This document shows, piece by piece, positions 55,036-63,662 of a stretch of 64,000 nt of DNA. Source of the stretch: Hyphomicrobiales bacterium. GTDB lineage: Bacteria > Pseudomonadota > Alphaproteobacteria > Rhizobiales > Rhizobiaceae. The stretch covers positions 1-64,000 of the forward strand of contig JAFKJY010000049.1 in assembly GCA_017305835.1 (NCBI GenBank). The letters run 5' to 3'. The notes beneath the pieces were generated by a model. The model was given only the letters and a program-made list of their open reading frames with translations. It did no database searches and had not been told where the DNA came from. A program made the position numbers and the translations under genes. Every line of letters starts with the position of its first letter. Within the stretch, counting starts at the first letter, position 1.

Positions 55036-55122
55036 TTGACGGTGATTCTCGGAAATGCGATTCTCCAGTTGCGACACTATGAGAAGGGCTTCCGGAACCT
55101 GTTTCGGGGGCCTTTTTCTTTT
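55036..55122 (+). ncRNA. candidate ctRNA antisense to the repC leader
   Basis: On the plus strand, opposite to repC, a TTGACG (55036-55041) and GATTCT (55059-55064) spaced by 17 form a plausible promoter. A hairpin of 11 bp with several G-T pairs (55087-55097 with 55102-55112) is followed by TTTTTCTTTT (55113-55122). The predicted transcript is about 50 nt. The position between repB and repC is where repABC plasmids encode the ctRNA that lowers RepC synthesis. Confidence 0.6.
55087..55122 (+). terminator. intrinsic terminator of the ctRNA
   Basis: GGCTTCCGGAA / TTTCGGGGGCC with loop CCTG, then a T-run. It sits just outside the repB stop codon and acts on the strand opposite to repABC. Confidence 0.65.
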
Positions 55123-55127
55123 GCGGG

Positions 55128-56138
55128 CTACTCTCCGTTGGTTCTCGTGTCGTCTTGCTGCCGGAACTCCTCGTAAAGTCGATCGAGGTGCTTCGTCAGG
55201 TAGTCTCCGAACGCTCGCGCGTCGGGTCCCCTTGCCTTCAGAGCAAGAGTGAACTTCTTTCCCTCAGCAACGGTCTCGGCTGCTAGGCGGCCATCTGCTG
55301 GCGTCCAGGCACTGCGGGCCACGGTGGGTTTTTTGCCCGTTTCAGCCCTGGTGGCTTTGAGATGAGTTGCTAGTGCCTCGAACCGTTGGTCGCTCGGCAA
55401 CGCGGCTATGGACGTCGACGTGACGAATTGGAGCGCCTTGTCCAAGTTACTCGGCTTGTCGAGCAGCAGTTTGAGGTCGTACCAGCGGTCCCGGCCGATC
55501 CGGGCCGCGCGCCCAATGCCCTTCAAGAGTGGTTCGGGCAAACTGGCAACCGCGAGCATCTTTGACAGCGTAGATTTGTCGGCACCCAAGGCTGCCATGA
55601 CGGTCGAATGGTCATCATCAAACTGGCGATTGACGATATCTGCGGCGAACACTGCCTTCTCAATGAATGAGGTGTTGGCGCGACCGTTGTTCTCTTGGCC
55701 TTGCGCGATGACATGTTCACGGTCAGTCATCTGCTTGACGACGGCCCGCACCTTGCGCCCGAGCCTGACGGCCGAGAGGCGCCGCAAATGGCCGAAGACC
55801 AGCATGTAGCGGCCTGGCTGTTGCGGATGTGGCCTGACCAGAACGGGCGTGTCCTGCCCGCGCTCACGCACGGCCGCCACGACGCGTTCAAGCTCGTCTC
55901 GATAGTCGTCGCCCTCAAGAGAGAAGCGGTCTTTGGCAAAGGAGTCGTCTATCAACGCAGGGTCTAGCTCGACGATTGTTTCGCCTTCGAGCAGCTTACC
56001 GGCGTGGGCTGCCATCTCGTCTATCGAACTCAACAGCGAGCGGGTCGCACCCTTGGCTGCGTAGTCGAGAACCGCGCGGTTTTCGGGAGGCGTGTCATCG
56101 CTGGTGAGCAGGCTTGCAAACGGGTTCTTTCGTGCCAT
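55128..56138 (-). CDS. repB: plasmid partition protein RepB (ParB-like)
   Basis: 336 residues. MARKNPFASLLTS start, ParB N-domain with VLVRPHPQQPGRYMLVFGHL and the box AQGQENNGRANTSFIEKAVF, then the HTH with LGADKSTLSKMLAVASLPEPLL, and a C-terminal dimerisation region. It binds parS and works with RepA in segregation and in autoregulation. A 179-nt gap separates it from repA and holds two near-consensus parS sites. Confidence 0.93.
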   Translation of the reverse strand: MARKNPFASLLTSDDTPPENRAVLDYAAKGATRSLLSSIDEMAAHAGKLLEGETIVELDPALIDDSFAKDRFSLEGDDYRDELERVVAAVRERGQDTPVLVRPHPQQPGRYMLVFGHLRRLSAVRLGRKVRAVVKQMTDREHVIAQGQENNGRANTSFIEKAVFAADIVNRQFDDDHSTVMAALGADKSTLSKMLAVASLPEPLLKGIGRAARIGRDRWYDLKLLLDKPSNLDKALQFVTSTSIAALPSDQRFEALATHLKATRAETGKKPTVARSAWTPADGRLAAETVAEGKKFTLALKARGPDARAFGDYLTKHLDRLYEEFRQQDDTRTNGE

Positions 56139-56189
56139 CTAGCACCCCCGATCCGTTAGTGCATTGATCCGCCATGCCTTTTTAGTGCT

Positions 56190-56205
56190 TTTTACGGCCG
56201 TCAAC
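56190..56205. promoter_or_regulatory. parS-like site 1
   Basis: TTTTACGGCCGTCAAC; on the other strand GTTGACGGCCGTAAAA. It matches the repABC parS consensus GTTNNCNGCNGNNAAC at all specified positions except one terminal base. Lies between repB and repA, a usual parS location. Confidence 0.55.
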
Positions 56206-56300
56206 GCGGCAATTTTGGTTTCCACACTGGCAACGGGCGCTCCATGATTGCTCTCACGTCGCGAAGCTAGCCCTTTGAAAGCTCTCGCCTTTTCTGGAGT

Positions 56301-56316
56301 TTTTACGGCCGACAAC
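56301..56316. promoter_or_regulatory. parS-like site 2
   Basis: TTTTACGGCCGACAAC, same orientation and same single terminal mismatch as site 1, with starts 111 bp apart. Both are embedded in a similar 30-bp context (GCCTTTT...TTTTTACGGCCG), so they arose by duplication. Confidence 0.55.
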
Positions 56317-56317
56317 T

Positions 56318-57502
56318 TCATAGCCGTCCCCACGCCCGGTGAATCAGCCCCTGGATCTCGAAGTTGACCGCGTCGAGACTCTCGATCGCACGGTCATACG
56401 TGTCCCGATTGAAATTCGCGCGCTCGACTTCGTAGAGCGATTGCTTGGTGAGGCCGGCGTCCGAGATCGCCGTCGATTTGAGCATAGGGTTCTTGAGGAT
56501 GTCCTCGGCGAGCATGGATTGCATGAAGCCAAGCATCTGCGCCTGCGGCACATCAGTCGGTTCGAAACGGGTAATGAGATATCGGAGCCAGTCCAGGTTG
56601 AAGTTAGCCCCGGCCTTCTTGATAGTCTTGGCGATGTTGCCGAGCATGAGCAGGAACTGGCTCATTGACATGAGATCCAGCATCTGGGGATGAACGGTGA
56701 TCAGGACCGATGTCGCGGCGCTGAGCGCCGTGAGAGTCAAGTAGCCGAGCTGCGGCGGACAATCGATGATGACCACGTCATAGCGATCATCGACGGTCTC
56801 GAGGGCCTTTCCGAGTCGAGTGAAAAAGCGTTTGCCTTCCTGTGACGTCTGCATCGCAAGCGGCGTCTCGTACTCGTATTCCTGGAGTTCAAGGTTCGCG
56901 GGGACGATGTCGAGGAGCGGGAAATTCGTCGCTTGGATAACGTCGGTGAGCGGCCTTGGGCCGTCGTAGCGGATTGAGTCGTAGAGCGACGGATTCTTGT
57001 CGAGCTCCGGCTGGAAACCATGCAAGGCTGACAAGGAGGCTTGAGGGTCGAGGTCGATAGCAAGGATCCGATGCCCAGTGAGCGAGAGGTGTTGTGCGAG
57101 ATGCGTCGCTGTGGTCGTTTTGCCGGAGCCGCCCTTGAAATTGACAACGGCAATGACTTGCAGCTTCTCTCCCGCCTTGCGGCCAGGCACGTATTTTTTG
57201 GCGTCAGATCTGCCGTTCTTGTCGAGATAGTGCCTCAGTTCGACAATTTGTTGTGCCGTGTATGAGCGCCGCCCGCCGCCGCCGATCTGTGGGGTAGGGC
57301 CCTTGCCCTCGAGATGCAGCCGTTTGAGATTGTTGGGGGTCACGCCGAGATAGTGAGCGGCTTCCGCCATGCCGAACGGACGCAACGTCTTCTCGGCATT
57401 TGGCGGAAACTTCTCCATGCGCAACTGATCGAGCTTGCGGGAGATCTCCGCGCCCTGGGCGAGAATCCTGTCGTCAAACTCAAAGGAGGGCAGCGCGTCC
57501 AT
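56318..57502 (-). CDS. repA: plasmid partition ATPase RepA (ParA-like)
   Basis: 394 residues from ATG 57502 (an in-frame start at 57544 is possible). An N-terminal MerR-like HTH (FGMAEAAHYLGVTPNNLKRLHLEGKGPTP) is followed by the deviant Walker A VVNFKGGSGKTTTATHLAQ, IDLDPQASLS and VVIIDCPPQLGYLT. RepA with ADP represses the repABC promoter and with ATP drives partition. First gene of the operon. The divergent region upstream holds a 7-bp inverted repeat and the relic of traI. Confidence 0.93.
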   Translation of the reverse strand: MDALPSFEFDDRILAQGAEISRKLDQLRMEKFPPNAEKTLRPFGMAEAAHYLGVTPNNLKRLHLEGKGPTPQIGGGGRRSYTAQQIVELRHYLDKNGRSDAKKYVPGRKAGEKLQVIAVVNFKGGSGKTTTATHLAQHLSLTGHRILAIDLDPQASLSALHGFQPELDKNPSLYDSIRYDGPRPLTDVIQATNFPLLDIVPANLELQEYEYETPLAMQTSQEGKRFFTRLGKALETVDDRYDVVIIDCPPQLGYLTLTALSAATSVLITVHPQMLDLMSMSQFLLMLGNIAKTIKKAGANFNLDWLRYLITRFEPTDVPQAQMLGFMQSMLAEDILKNPMLKSTAISDAGLTKQSLYEVERANFNRDTYDRAIESLDAVNFEIQGLIHRAWGRL

Positions 57503-57875
57503 CTCGTTTCCGTCGCAAGAGAAAATAGCGCCAACTTGAGACAACGCGCCGATTTAGCGCCAGTATGTGCGATTCCTACGATACGGCAAGAGAATTTGCG
57601 TTAACGAAGCCTTAACGCCATCCCAACCCACTCCCGTGCCTGCACTCAGAAGGAATGCAATTTTCTAGGAATATCAATACGTTACTAAACTCAGGGGAAC
57701 TGCTGCGGCGAAGCCCACACTCACACTTCTATTAGGGTACGCTCACCTGCCGCCGGTGCCCGGCCCGTCGAGTCACGACCAAACGCTGCAGAATCACTCA
57801 TAGTTTCACTAGTCGCGAGGTTAGCCCAAATCGGGCCACTTGCCCCCGGTTCCCAACCAAACCGGAGCAAAGCGG
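57503..57875. promoter_or_regulatory. repA / traI intergenic region with inverted repeat
   Basis: 373 bp without a gene. GCGTTAA-CGAAGCC-TTAACGC (57598-57618) is a perfect 7-bp inverted repeat about 95 bp upstream of the repA start and could be a RepA/RepB operator. No tra box or full parS site was recognised by eye. Confidence 0.35.
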
Positions 57876-58508
57876 ATGCGGGTATTAGCGATCTCGACGG
57901 CGGGATACAGAGGTGCCGACGACCTCATCGACTCGATGCACCTGTTGCGTGCGCGGATCTGGATCTCCCGAGGCCGGTGGAATGAGACATCGAAGTTTGG
58001 CAGGGGAGGGGGTTGACGAATTCGATCCCAAACGCCCCACATACATCCTAGCGACACCATCTCGTCACGTGGTGGGATACGCGTGTCTGCTGCCCGCGAC
58101 TGGGCCGACCATGATCTTGGTCCTGTTTCCCGATTTCGAGCGGACCGGGCCTGCTGCTCCCTCATGCAGCGATGGTCGAAAGTTCTCGCTTCTGCGCCTA
58201 TACCTCGCTGGAAGCGGGGAGGGCAGGGGGGTTGCTGCACACCACGTGACGCTCGCTATGTTTGTGACGATCATCGAATGGTCGAATGGTCGACCAACGG
58301 TTATCGCGAAATCGTCACGGGCACCGATGTCCGTTTCGAGCGAATTCTCAAGCGTGCCGGTTAGCGCATGACCCGACTCGGCGCTCCGCGCTCGCTCGGG
58401 AACACGATGGCAGTGGCTGGCTTGTTGCCGGCCGATCGCGACAGCTTCGAGCGGTTACGGCCCAGCGAGCTTGAGGCCCTCATCCACCCAATCAGTCGCG
58501 CCGCCTGA
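57876..58508 (+). pseudogene. traI: decayed traI/luxI-type acyl-homoserine-lactone synthase
   Basis: One LuxI-family protein can be followed through all three frames. ATG 57876 (GGAG upstream): MRVLAISTAGYRGADDLIDS. Next frame: DEFDPKRPTYILAT and GYACLLPATGPTM. Third frame, from 58172: MVESSRFCAYTSLEAG. Then AMFVTIIEWS, NGYREIVTGTDVRFERILKR, a TAG in place of the Trp in RAGWPM, and MTRLGAPRSLGNTMAVAGLL, ending at 58508. At least four frameshifts and a nonsense change. The order and conserved blocks are those of TraI of Ti/sym plasmids, whose gene lies divergent from repABC exactly as here. The conjugation quorum signal of this plasmid is therefore lost. Confidence 0.8.
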
Positions 58509-58661
58509 CTAAGATCTCGCCCAGATGCGCGATATCCGACAAGGACCTCCTTGACACACCCTATGCCGTCTTCTTTGGATTCGCGCACCGCCCGGATGAG
58601 GACCACCGCCGTCAACTGTTCCGACATTAGCGAAACCGCTGTCTGGGACTGAGCGGCATTG

Positions 58662-59684
58662 TTATCCGGATCTTCCGAAATGCGCACTCGACAGGAACCG
58701 TTTCAAGCTCAAACCAGCCAGCAAAATGTAGGGCGGAATGGCAAGCGAATAGTGACCACAGTTTAATTCCAGAATTTTTGGCTGAGCGTCGGCGTCCTTC
58801 AGCCTTTGCATGAACCTCTGTGATAGCTCTGGCAAAACCACCCTGTCTCTCTTAGCCAGCACGACGTGGAGATCTAGATCAGGCCGTGCCAAACTATGCG
58901 CGTAATTCTCCAGGTTAAGTGGACCCCAGGCTCTTCTCAGATCGGCAAGCTCAATTTCTGGCTCAAGGCTATCACGTATCGATCGTGTCGCGCGACCCGT
59001 CCAAACCATATCCGCTAGACTCCCCGCCGTCAGAAACAACGAGGCTCTTGACACAGCCAGGTCGTGTGCCGCGACCAGGGCCGCAACCCAGGAACCTAAG
59101 CTCATTCCGAGAACCGAAATCTCTCGATAGCCTTCGCTTTTCAACCAACGTATGAGTTTTCGTCCATCCAACACTGCCTGCCTTACAGATTGGATCGTTC
59201 GACCGAGACTAGGGCTAAGCATATAGTCGGCGTGCGCGGAGCCGGGACGGCTGCGTTCGAAGTGATAAGGCATAGCAATCTCGACAACCGTGATGCCACG
59301 CTGTGAGAAAAAGTTGGCAATCGGACGATTCCAGGCGCTTGCATTCCAATGGTGAAAAATCACCATCGCCTGATTGAACGACCCGCTTTCTGTGATTTTC
59401 GCCAAGACGACATTGTTCTGCTCTACATCAGTAGAGATGTCCGATGGAAATTTTAGCCACCCATCTGTCCTTTCAAAGCCCCGGTTGCTCTCAGACGGCT
59501 CATCGAAAAAGGATGGATCAGCCACGGCCTGGTCGGCAAGGGCACAGAACTCTTCGATGCTTGCTATCTTCTTCGCGCCTGGAAAGGCGCGTTCCGCGTC
59601 GAGGACGAAATCGCTCGTTTTCTTGCCTGCTTCTCCGCGTTGGGCCCGGCGCTCGTCCCAACGATCGAGCCAATTATGAAACAC
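58662..59684 (-). CDS. rcgR: alpha/beta hydrolase, RcgR-like
   Basis: 340 residues. Hydrolase features: VIFHHWNASAWNRPIANFF (oxyanion region), nucleophile elbow VLGMSLGSWVAALVAAHD, and a late acid/His region with HVVLAKRDRVVLPEL and LELNCGHYSLAIPP. The order fits an alpha/beta hydrolase of the ABHD18-like kind. From memory, RcgR proteins of rhizobial plasmids are annotated as putative quorum-lactone hydrolases and affect conjugation; the neighbour is a matching RcgA-like membrane protein. The start overlaps the end of that gene by 11 nt. Confidence 0.6.
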   Translation of the reverse strand: MFHNWLDRWDERRAQRGEAGKKTSDFVLDAERAFPGAKKIASIEEFCALADQAVADPSFFDEPSESNRGFERTDGWLKFPSDISTDVEQNNVVLAKITESGSFNQAMVIFHHWNASAWNRPIANFFSQRGITVVEIAMPYHFERSRPGSAHADYMLSPSLGRTIQSVRQAVLDGRKLIRWLKSEGYREISVLGMSLGSWVAALVAAHDLAVSRASLFLTAGSLADMVWTGRATRSIRDSLEPEIELADLRRAWGPLNLENYAHSLARPDLDLHVVLAKRDRVVLPELSQRFMQRLKDADAQPKILELNCGHYSLAIPPYILLAGLSLKRFLSSAHFGRSG

Positions 59685-61287
59685 TCTGATCGTTTCCTAA
59701 CTCGCTCGCCCGCCAGCGGCCCAATCCTGGATCGATCAGGCCGTATAGTGCGAGCAGCACCGTAGCGGCCAAAAGGATCGAAAAGCCGGCAAACGCGTCG
59801 ATCAACAAGTAACTGACAACAAGCAACGCCACGACCGCCGACATCTTCCACAAAGGCGCATGAAATCGACTTCCGACACCTAATCGGATGGAGCCATACA
59901 GAAATACAAAACAGGCCGATATGGCGACAAGGAGGCTGCTGTAATGCGTCGGCATACGATAGCGGAACCCGGTGCTCACATCATTGCGACCGTGGAAGAT
60001 CGAAGACATATCGCCGACCAACCACGCCACAATATTCTCACCACTGGATGCCAGATAAGAGCTTTGGACCTTCATCCATATGGCGACCAGAATCCCCAAA
60101 ACAGCACACCGAAAAACCCCACGCATCACTATGAGGCCGGCTTCACTCAGCTCGTGCTGATGATCAACATCCGGCCGCTTCTTCAATCCGTCTCCAATTT
60201 TCCAAAGATCATGAACAATCGTATAGAGTAAAATGAGACCTGCGAAGAAAAGATAAAACACCAGGCACATGTACAGGTAAGCGAGTCCGGTAAAAACGAC
60301 CGTTGCCTGGACAGATATGACCTCAGGACGCACGAGAGCTATTTTCCCCCAATCCATGGCATAGTTGCCGCCGCCTTTCATCAACGGGATCAAGGACACG
60401 CCGACCCACTGGAAAAGACCCGCGAACAGCAAGCAAATCAAAAAAACCGACCAATATGTGTACGACGAGGAGTCAACGTTGCGCATCCAGGCGTCATCGC
60501 TATCCACCTGATCGCCAGGCGCTGCGAGGTTTTTGCGCCCATCACTTTTCCAGAAGACCAGCAACTCTATGACGAAGAAGAAAAACAGCGGTAAAAACAC
60601 CATGAAGTCGAGTGTCCAATTTGCCGCCCAAAGGAACCCAACCTGCTTAACGAGCCCGTCTGCCCGCTCGTAGGTGACGTTGTGGATACCAATGATGTAC
60701 GACAAAAAGCCAAGGGCGGTCATGCCAGCAAACACCGACGCCGGCAAATTCAGGGGGGATCCGTGGCTAAACAATGCCTCCGATTTCCTCGCGAGACTAA
60801 AGGGCCGCTTCCGCCCGTTGGCGTCAGTATCCCGTGACGGCTCCGCCGAATGCACTAAATCGTCAGCAATGAGCGCAGTCCGTGGTACATCTGGAACCGC
60901 CGCCGCAGCGTCGCTTCCGGCTCGCTTCCATTCTCGTCTCTTGGCCGATAACCGCGATTGCGCCGCACTAAGCTCCATCTGCCATTCGCTGGTTGCGACA
61001 GGATCGTCGCATCCAAAAATCCTCGCTAGCCAGCGAATATTGGCAGTGCTTACTCCCTTCTCATTTTCTTGAAACCAAAGCTGCACCGTTCGCAGATCGA
61101 CTCCAACCGGATTGGAATCAATCTGTGAAATCGCCTCTGCAAGAAGCTCTGGCGTCCATGGACCTGCAGGAAACCCGTCCTCGCCCGGCGGCCGACCAGC
61201 ACCTGCCGCCGCCAACCGTTTGAACAACTCTTTGAAATCGCTCCCGTCGTTCGGCGGAGGAACAAATAACTTTCCGTTCCTAAACAA
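59674..61287 (-). CDS. rcgA: RcgA-like polytopic membrane protein
   Basis: 537 residues from TTG 61287. The N-terminal 130 residues are soluble and HTH-like (VDLRTVQLWFQENEKGVSTANIRWLARIFGCDDPVATSEW), followed by about seven membrane helices (e.g. FMVFLPLFFFFVIELLVFW, LAYLYMCLVFYLFFAGLILLY, VVALLVVSYLLIDAF). The pair with the hydrolase matches RcgA/RcgR of conjugative rhizobial plasmids, named from memory. The frame is open further upstream to 61425 with plausible sequence but no usual start codon, so the true N-terminus is uncertain. Confidence 0.55.
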   Translation of the reverse strand: MFRNGKLFVPPPNDGSDFKELFKRLAAAGAGRPPGEDGFPAGPWTPELLAEAISQIDSNPVGVDLRTVQLWFQENEKGVSTANIRWLARIFGCDDPVATSEWQMELSAAQSRLSAKRREWKRAGSDAAAAVPDVPRTALIADDLVHSAEPSRDTDANGRKRPFSLARKSEALFSHGSPLNLPASVFAGMTALGFLSYIIGIHNVTYERADGLVKQVGFLWAANWTLDFMVFLPLFFFFVIELLVFWKSDGRKNLAAPGDQVDSDDAWMRNVDSSSYTYWSVFLICLLFAGLFQWVGVSLIPLMKGGGNYAMDWGKIALVRPEVISVQATVVFTGLAYLYMCLVFYLFFAGLILLYTIVHDLWKIGDGLKKRPDVDHQHELSEAGLIVMRGVFRCAVLGILVAIWMKVQSSYLASSGENIVAWLVGDMSSIFHGRNDVSTGFRYRMPTHYSSLLVAISACFVFLYGSIRLGVGSRFHAPLWKMSAVVALLVVSYLLIDAFAGFSILLAATVLLALYGLIDPGLGRWRASELGNDQSVS

Positions 61288-61487
61288 CGACTTATTGGCC
61301 CTCTCTTCGTTTCGTTTCGCTGGGCTTCGTATCCTATCGTGCGCTCGTCCTCGATCAACGTTTTTATGAACCCGCGAAGGATCACCAAAGGGCGAGCGGG
61401 CTAAGCGAATTTGTCGAGGATGTCAGGAAGGGATGCAGTGCCGTTTCAGACCCGTGCTGGAACCAGATCCGGTATCTTCCTGGAAGA

Positions 61488-61868
61488 ATGAAGATGATGG
61501 GAAGTCTTTTTCGGCATCGCAGAACGATGTCATGGAGCATTGCGCGCCACAAGCGCGCGCGTCAGGGAAGGGTCACGGCCGAGGAAGAACAGTCTTCATC
61601 GGCATGGAAGCTTATGCGTGATCCAGCGCTGATCTTCCTTCGCTGGCGCGAGAAGCGCGCTCTTTCCAAACTGATCGTGCTTGCGCCGGCAAACGCCGAT
61701 GAGGCCCGTCAGAAACTTGTCTATCTCATAGCCGCGATCGTGGCTGATCCGGCCACATCGGATGCAATCGGCATCGTAGACGCGATCAAGACACTGAAGC
61801 CCTTTGAAGGAACACTGGCTCACTGCCTGAATAGAAGGAGAAATCGTTTCAATGATTCGCCGTTGTGA
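61488..61868 (+). CDS. hypothetical protein
   Basis: 126 residues, ATG preceded by GGAAGA. The central part (ALIFLRWREKRALSKLIVLA, DEARQKLVYLIAAIVADPATSDAIGIVDAI) is helical and reads like coding sequence; the start and the last 20 residues are basic and less convincing. An internal start at MRDPALIF (near 61617) is possible. No family recognised. Divergent from the RcgA-like gene and convergent with the secreted protein at 61926. Confidence 0.4.
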   Translation: MKMMGSLFRHRRTMSWSIARHKRARQGRVTAEEEQSSSAWKLMRDPALIFLRWREKRALSKLIVLAPANADEARQKLVYLIAAIVADPATSDAIGIVDAIKTLKPFEGTLAHCLNRRRNRFNDSPL

Positions 61869-61925
61869 CGCACCGTGCCGAACCTGCAATTTCGAACGTG
61901 GTGTCAATTGAAAGCACAGACTTGT

Positions 61926-62411
61926 CTATTTGCGCAGATTGAACCAGTGGCGTGTCACCTTTCCATCGCCGGCCGTGATGTCGAAATAGTACGGATCTTC
62001 CCGCACAGGGCGCGGCATCGTTACGGTTTCCTGGCAACCATCGCGGCCACCATAGCCTGACGGACACCTGTTGCGAACCTGAATACAGAGGTCGCCCTGA
62101 CCACCGCCATGATCTTGGTTGCTGGATCCGACGCTCCATCCGGAAGGGCATTCGTCATAGGCTTCGTAGCCGGGCTTGCCGGTCCCGGCTTCAGGGCAAG
62201 TCGGCCAGGAAAATCCCCAGTTGCCCATCGCCGAAATCAGCCGCTGCATCGGTGGGTGACACGCCGGCACGCCGCGCCAGGCCGGGTTCGAGGATGATGC
62301 GCACAGGAGCACCTCACATCCCCATTCGCTCGCCGCAGTGCGATCGGTCAACGAAGCAAACGCCGCCGCGGAGAGTACCGTCGCCATTGAGATCATCCTG
62401 ACAGGGTTCAT
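61926..62411 (-). CDS. exported Cys-rich hypothetical protein
   Basis: 161 residues from ATG 62411 with AAGGAG upstream. Signal peptide (MISMATVLSAAAFASLTDRTAA) followed by SEWGCEVLLCASSSNPAWRG, VPACHPPMQRLI, SWPTCPEAGTGKPGYEAYDECPSGW and RNRCPSGYGGRDGCQETVTM: about eight Cys, likely disulfides. This pattern occurs in small exported proteins of conjugative rhizobial plasmids, but I have no function for it. Last gene of a four-gene operon with thermonuclease-like proteins; gap to the previous gene 22 nt. Confidence 0.7.
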   Translation of the reverse strand: MNPVRMISMATVLSAAAFASLTDRTAASEWGCEVLLCASSSNPAWRGVPACHPPMQRLISAMGNWGFSWPTCPEAGTGKPGYEAYDECPSGWSVGSSNQDHGGGQGDLCIQVRNRCPSGYGGRDGCQETVTMPRPVREDPYYFDITAGDGKVTRHWFNLRK

Positions 62412-62433
62412 GGGAACGTCTCCTTCGATCAGC

Positions 62434-63129
62434 CTATCGATCTGTTCGCTTCGGGCGCGTGCGGGCATCCTCGAACGGTGGGGAGATTTCGTTTTCGCGT
62501 TCGGCAAGCAGGTTGAAATCCGCGATCGGTCGCCGGGACAACGTCCGGTCCACGGCCTTTGCGCGCCATTCCGGCATATCGAGCACATAGGTGGCCCACA
62601 TGCCATGCCGGGCGGACATCGCGTAGCTCTGCCAGGCGTCATACTCGGCTGGCGCCCGCGCGATCGTACGGGCCCAGCCGACCCGTAGCATCTCGAGGGC
62701 AAGATCACGGCCACGCATGGTGCAGCGGCCGAGAAGGACGCCATCGACATCCTTCGCCAGAACCGAGCAGGTCACCTGGGCGCTGCCTACTATCCGTTTC
62801 AACCACGCCTTCGCCAGAGGCCCGCACGGCACCGGCTTCGGGATCGCGCTTTCGCCGTGGCGGCGAGGATCGTAGGCCCATTGCGGCAGTTCACAGCTGT
62901 CGATCGAAGCCAGTCGTACCTTGTGCCGGCTCATCGGGAACCAGAGCGTTCTGCCATCGATGACAGATGTCCGGCCGTCGATTCGTATTGCCTCGCTCAG
63001 TTCGGGAACCGAGTTTGCTTCGACGGAAGATCGTCTTTGATCGTGCAGGAGGTCCGCCGCATGGGCTGGATAGGCCTGGGCGGCCAGCAGCAAAGCCGCG
63101 ACGGTCGACTTGACGGCCGCTGACGTCAT
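62434..63129 (-). CDS. exported thermonuclease-family protein
   Basis: 231 residues. Signal peptide (TVAALLLAAQAYPAHAA), then a staphylococcal-nuclease-like fold: VIDGRTLWFPMSRHKVRLASIDSCELPQWAYDP, CGPLAKAWLKRIVGSAQVTC, DGVLLGRCTMRGRDLALEMLRVGWARTI and SYAMSARHGMWA. The catalytic Arg/Glu set is not fully recognisable, so activity is uncertain. ATGA overlap with the gene upstream. Proteins of this family near conjugation genes may process DNA or have lost activity. Confidence 0.75.
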   Translation of the reverse strand: MTSAAVKSTVAALLLAAQAYPAHAADLLHDQRRSSVEANSVPELSEAIRIDGRTSVIDGRTLWFPMSRHKVRLASIDSCELPQWAYDPRRHGESAIPKPVPCGPLAKAWLKRIVGSAQVTCSVLAKDVDGVLLGRCTMRGRDLALEMLRVGWARTIARAPAEYDAWQSYAMSARHGMWATYVLDMPEWRAKAVDRTLSRRPIADFNLLAERENEISPPFEDARTRPKRTDR

Positions 63130-63662
63130 GGCGACGTTCCTTCACCGGCCGCGCCTTGTCCGAGCAGGAGCGCCGGGTGCTGGACACCGTCGAATTGCCA
63201 GAGACCGGCCTTTTTTTCCCGGGCGGCCTGCTCCACCACGGCGTAAGGCGTGTGATGGGGCAGGCCGCGTTCGTCCAGGGACGCGAAAGCAAACCCGGAG
63301 GAGATCATCAGATTGGCCAGATCCAGCCTGTCGGCGCCGATCGTTGCGTAGCAGGACACGAAGACCGTTCCAGCCGATTGCGCGACCTTCGCACAGACGG
63401 GATGTGTATCTGCGATGTAGGCGGCCAACACGGCCAAGGAGGCCTCGCCACAGTCGCGACGAGCGCCCGAATTATCGATATAGGCTGTACCGCGCAGACA
63501 GGCCTGCACGCCGAAGAGACGGAAATGTCGGCCGCTGTCCTGCCAGCTGTCTCCGCTTTCGAGCGTCACGCCTGGTTTCAGCTCGAAGTAACCCTCCGGC
63601 GGTGCGGCCGTTGCCGGCGTCAAACCGACGGTCAGCGACAGGAAGAGGGCAGGGGACTTCAT
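63126..63662 (-). CDS. exported thermonuclease-like protein
   Basis: 178 residues from ATG 63662; a longer form from 63689 is unlikely. Signal peptide (SPALFLSLTVGLTPATAA), then FRLFGVQACLRGTAYIDNSG, CGEASLAVLAAYIADTHPVCA, FVSCYATIGADRLDLANLMISSGFAFAS and EQAAREKKAGLW, the end being typical of nuclease-fold proteins. Overlaps both neighbours by 4 nt. Paralogous in layout to the next gene. Confidence 0.7.
   Translation of the reverse strand: MKSPALFLSLTVGLTPATAAPPEGYFELKPGVTLESGDSWQDSGRHFRLFGVQACLRGTAYIDNSGARRDCGEASLAVLAAYIADTHPVCAKVAQSAGTVFVSCYATIGADRLDLANLMISSGFAFASLDERGLPHHTPYAVVEQAAREKKAGLWQFDGVQHPALLLGQGAAGEGTSP

Noticed and set aside
56139..56333. 64-codon frame between repB and repA
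   Set aside because: Its internal repetition comes from the two duplicated parS-like sites; no Shine-Dalgarno and no similarity. Treated as non-coding.
58361..58687. 108-codon minus-strand frame over the end of traI
   Set aside because: Half of it is the complement of the traI remnant; the rest (MSEQLTAVVLIRAV...) has no family. Possible but unsupported.
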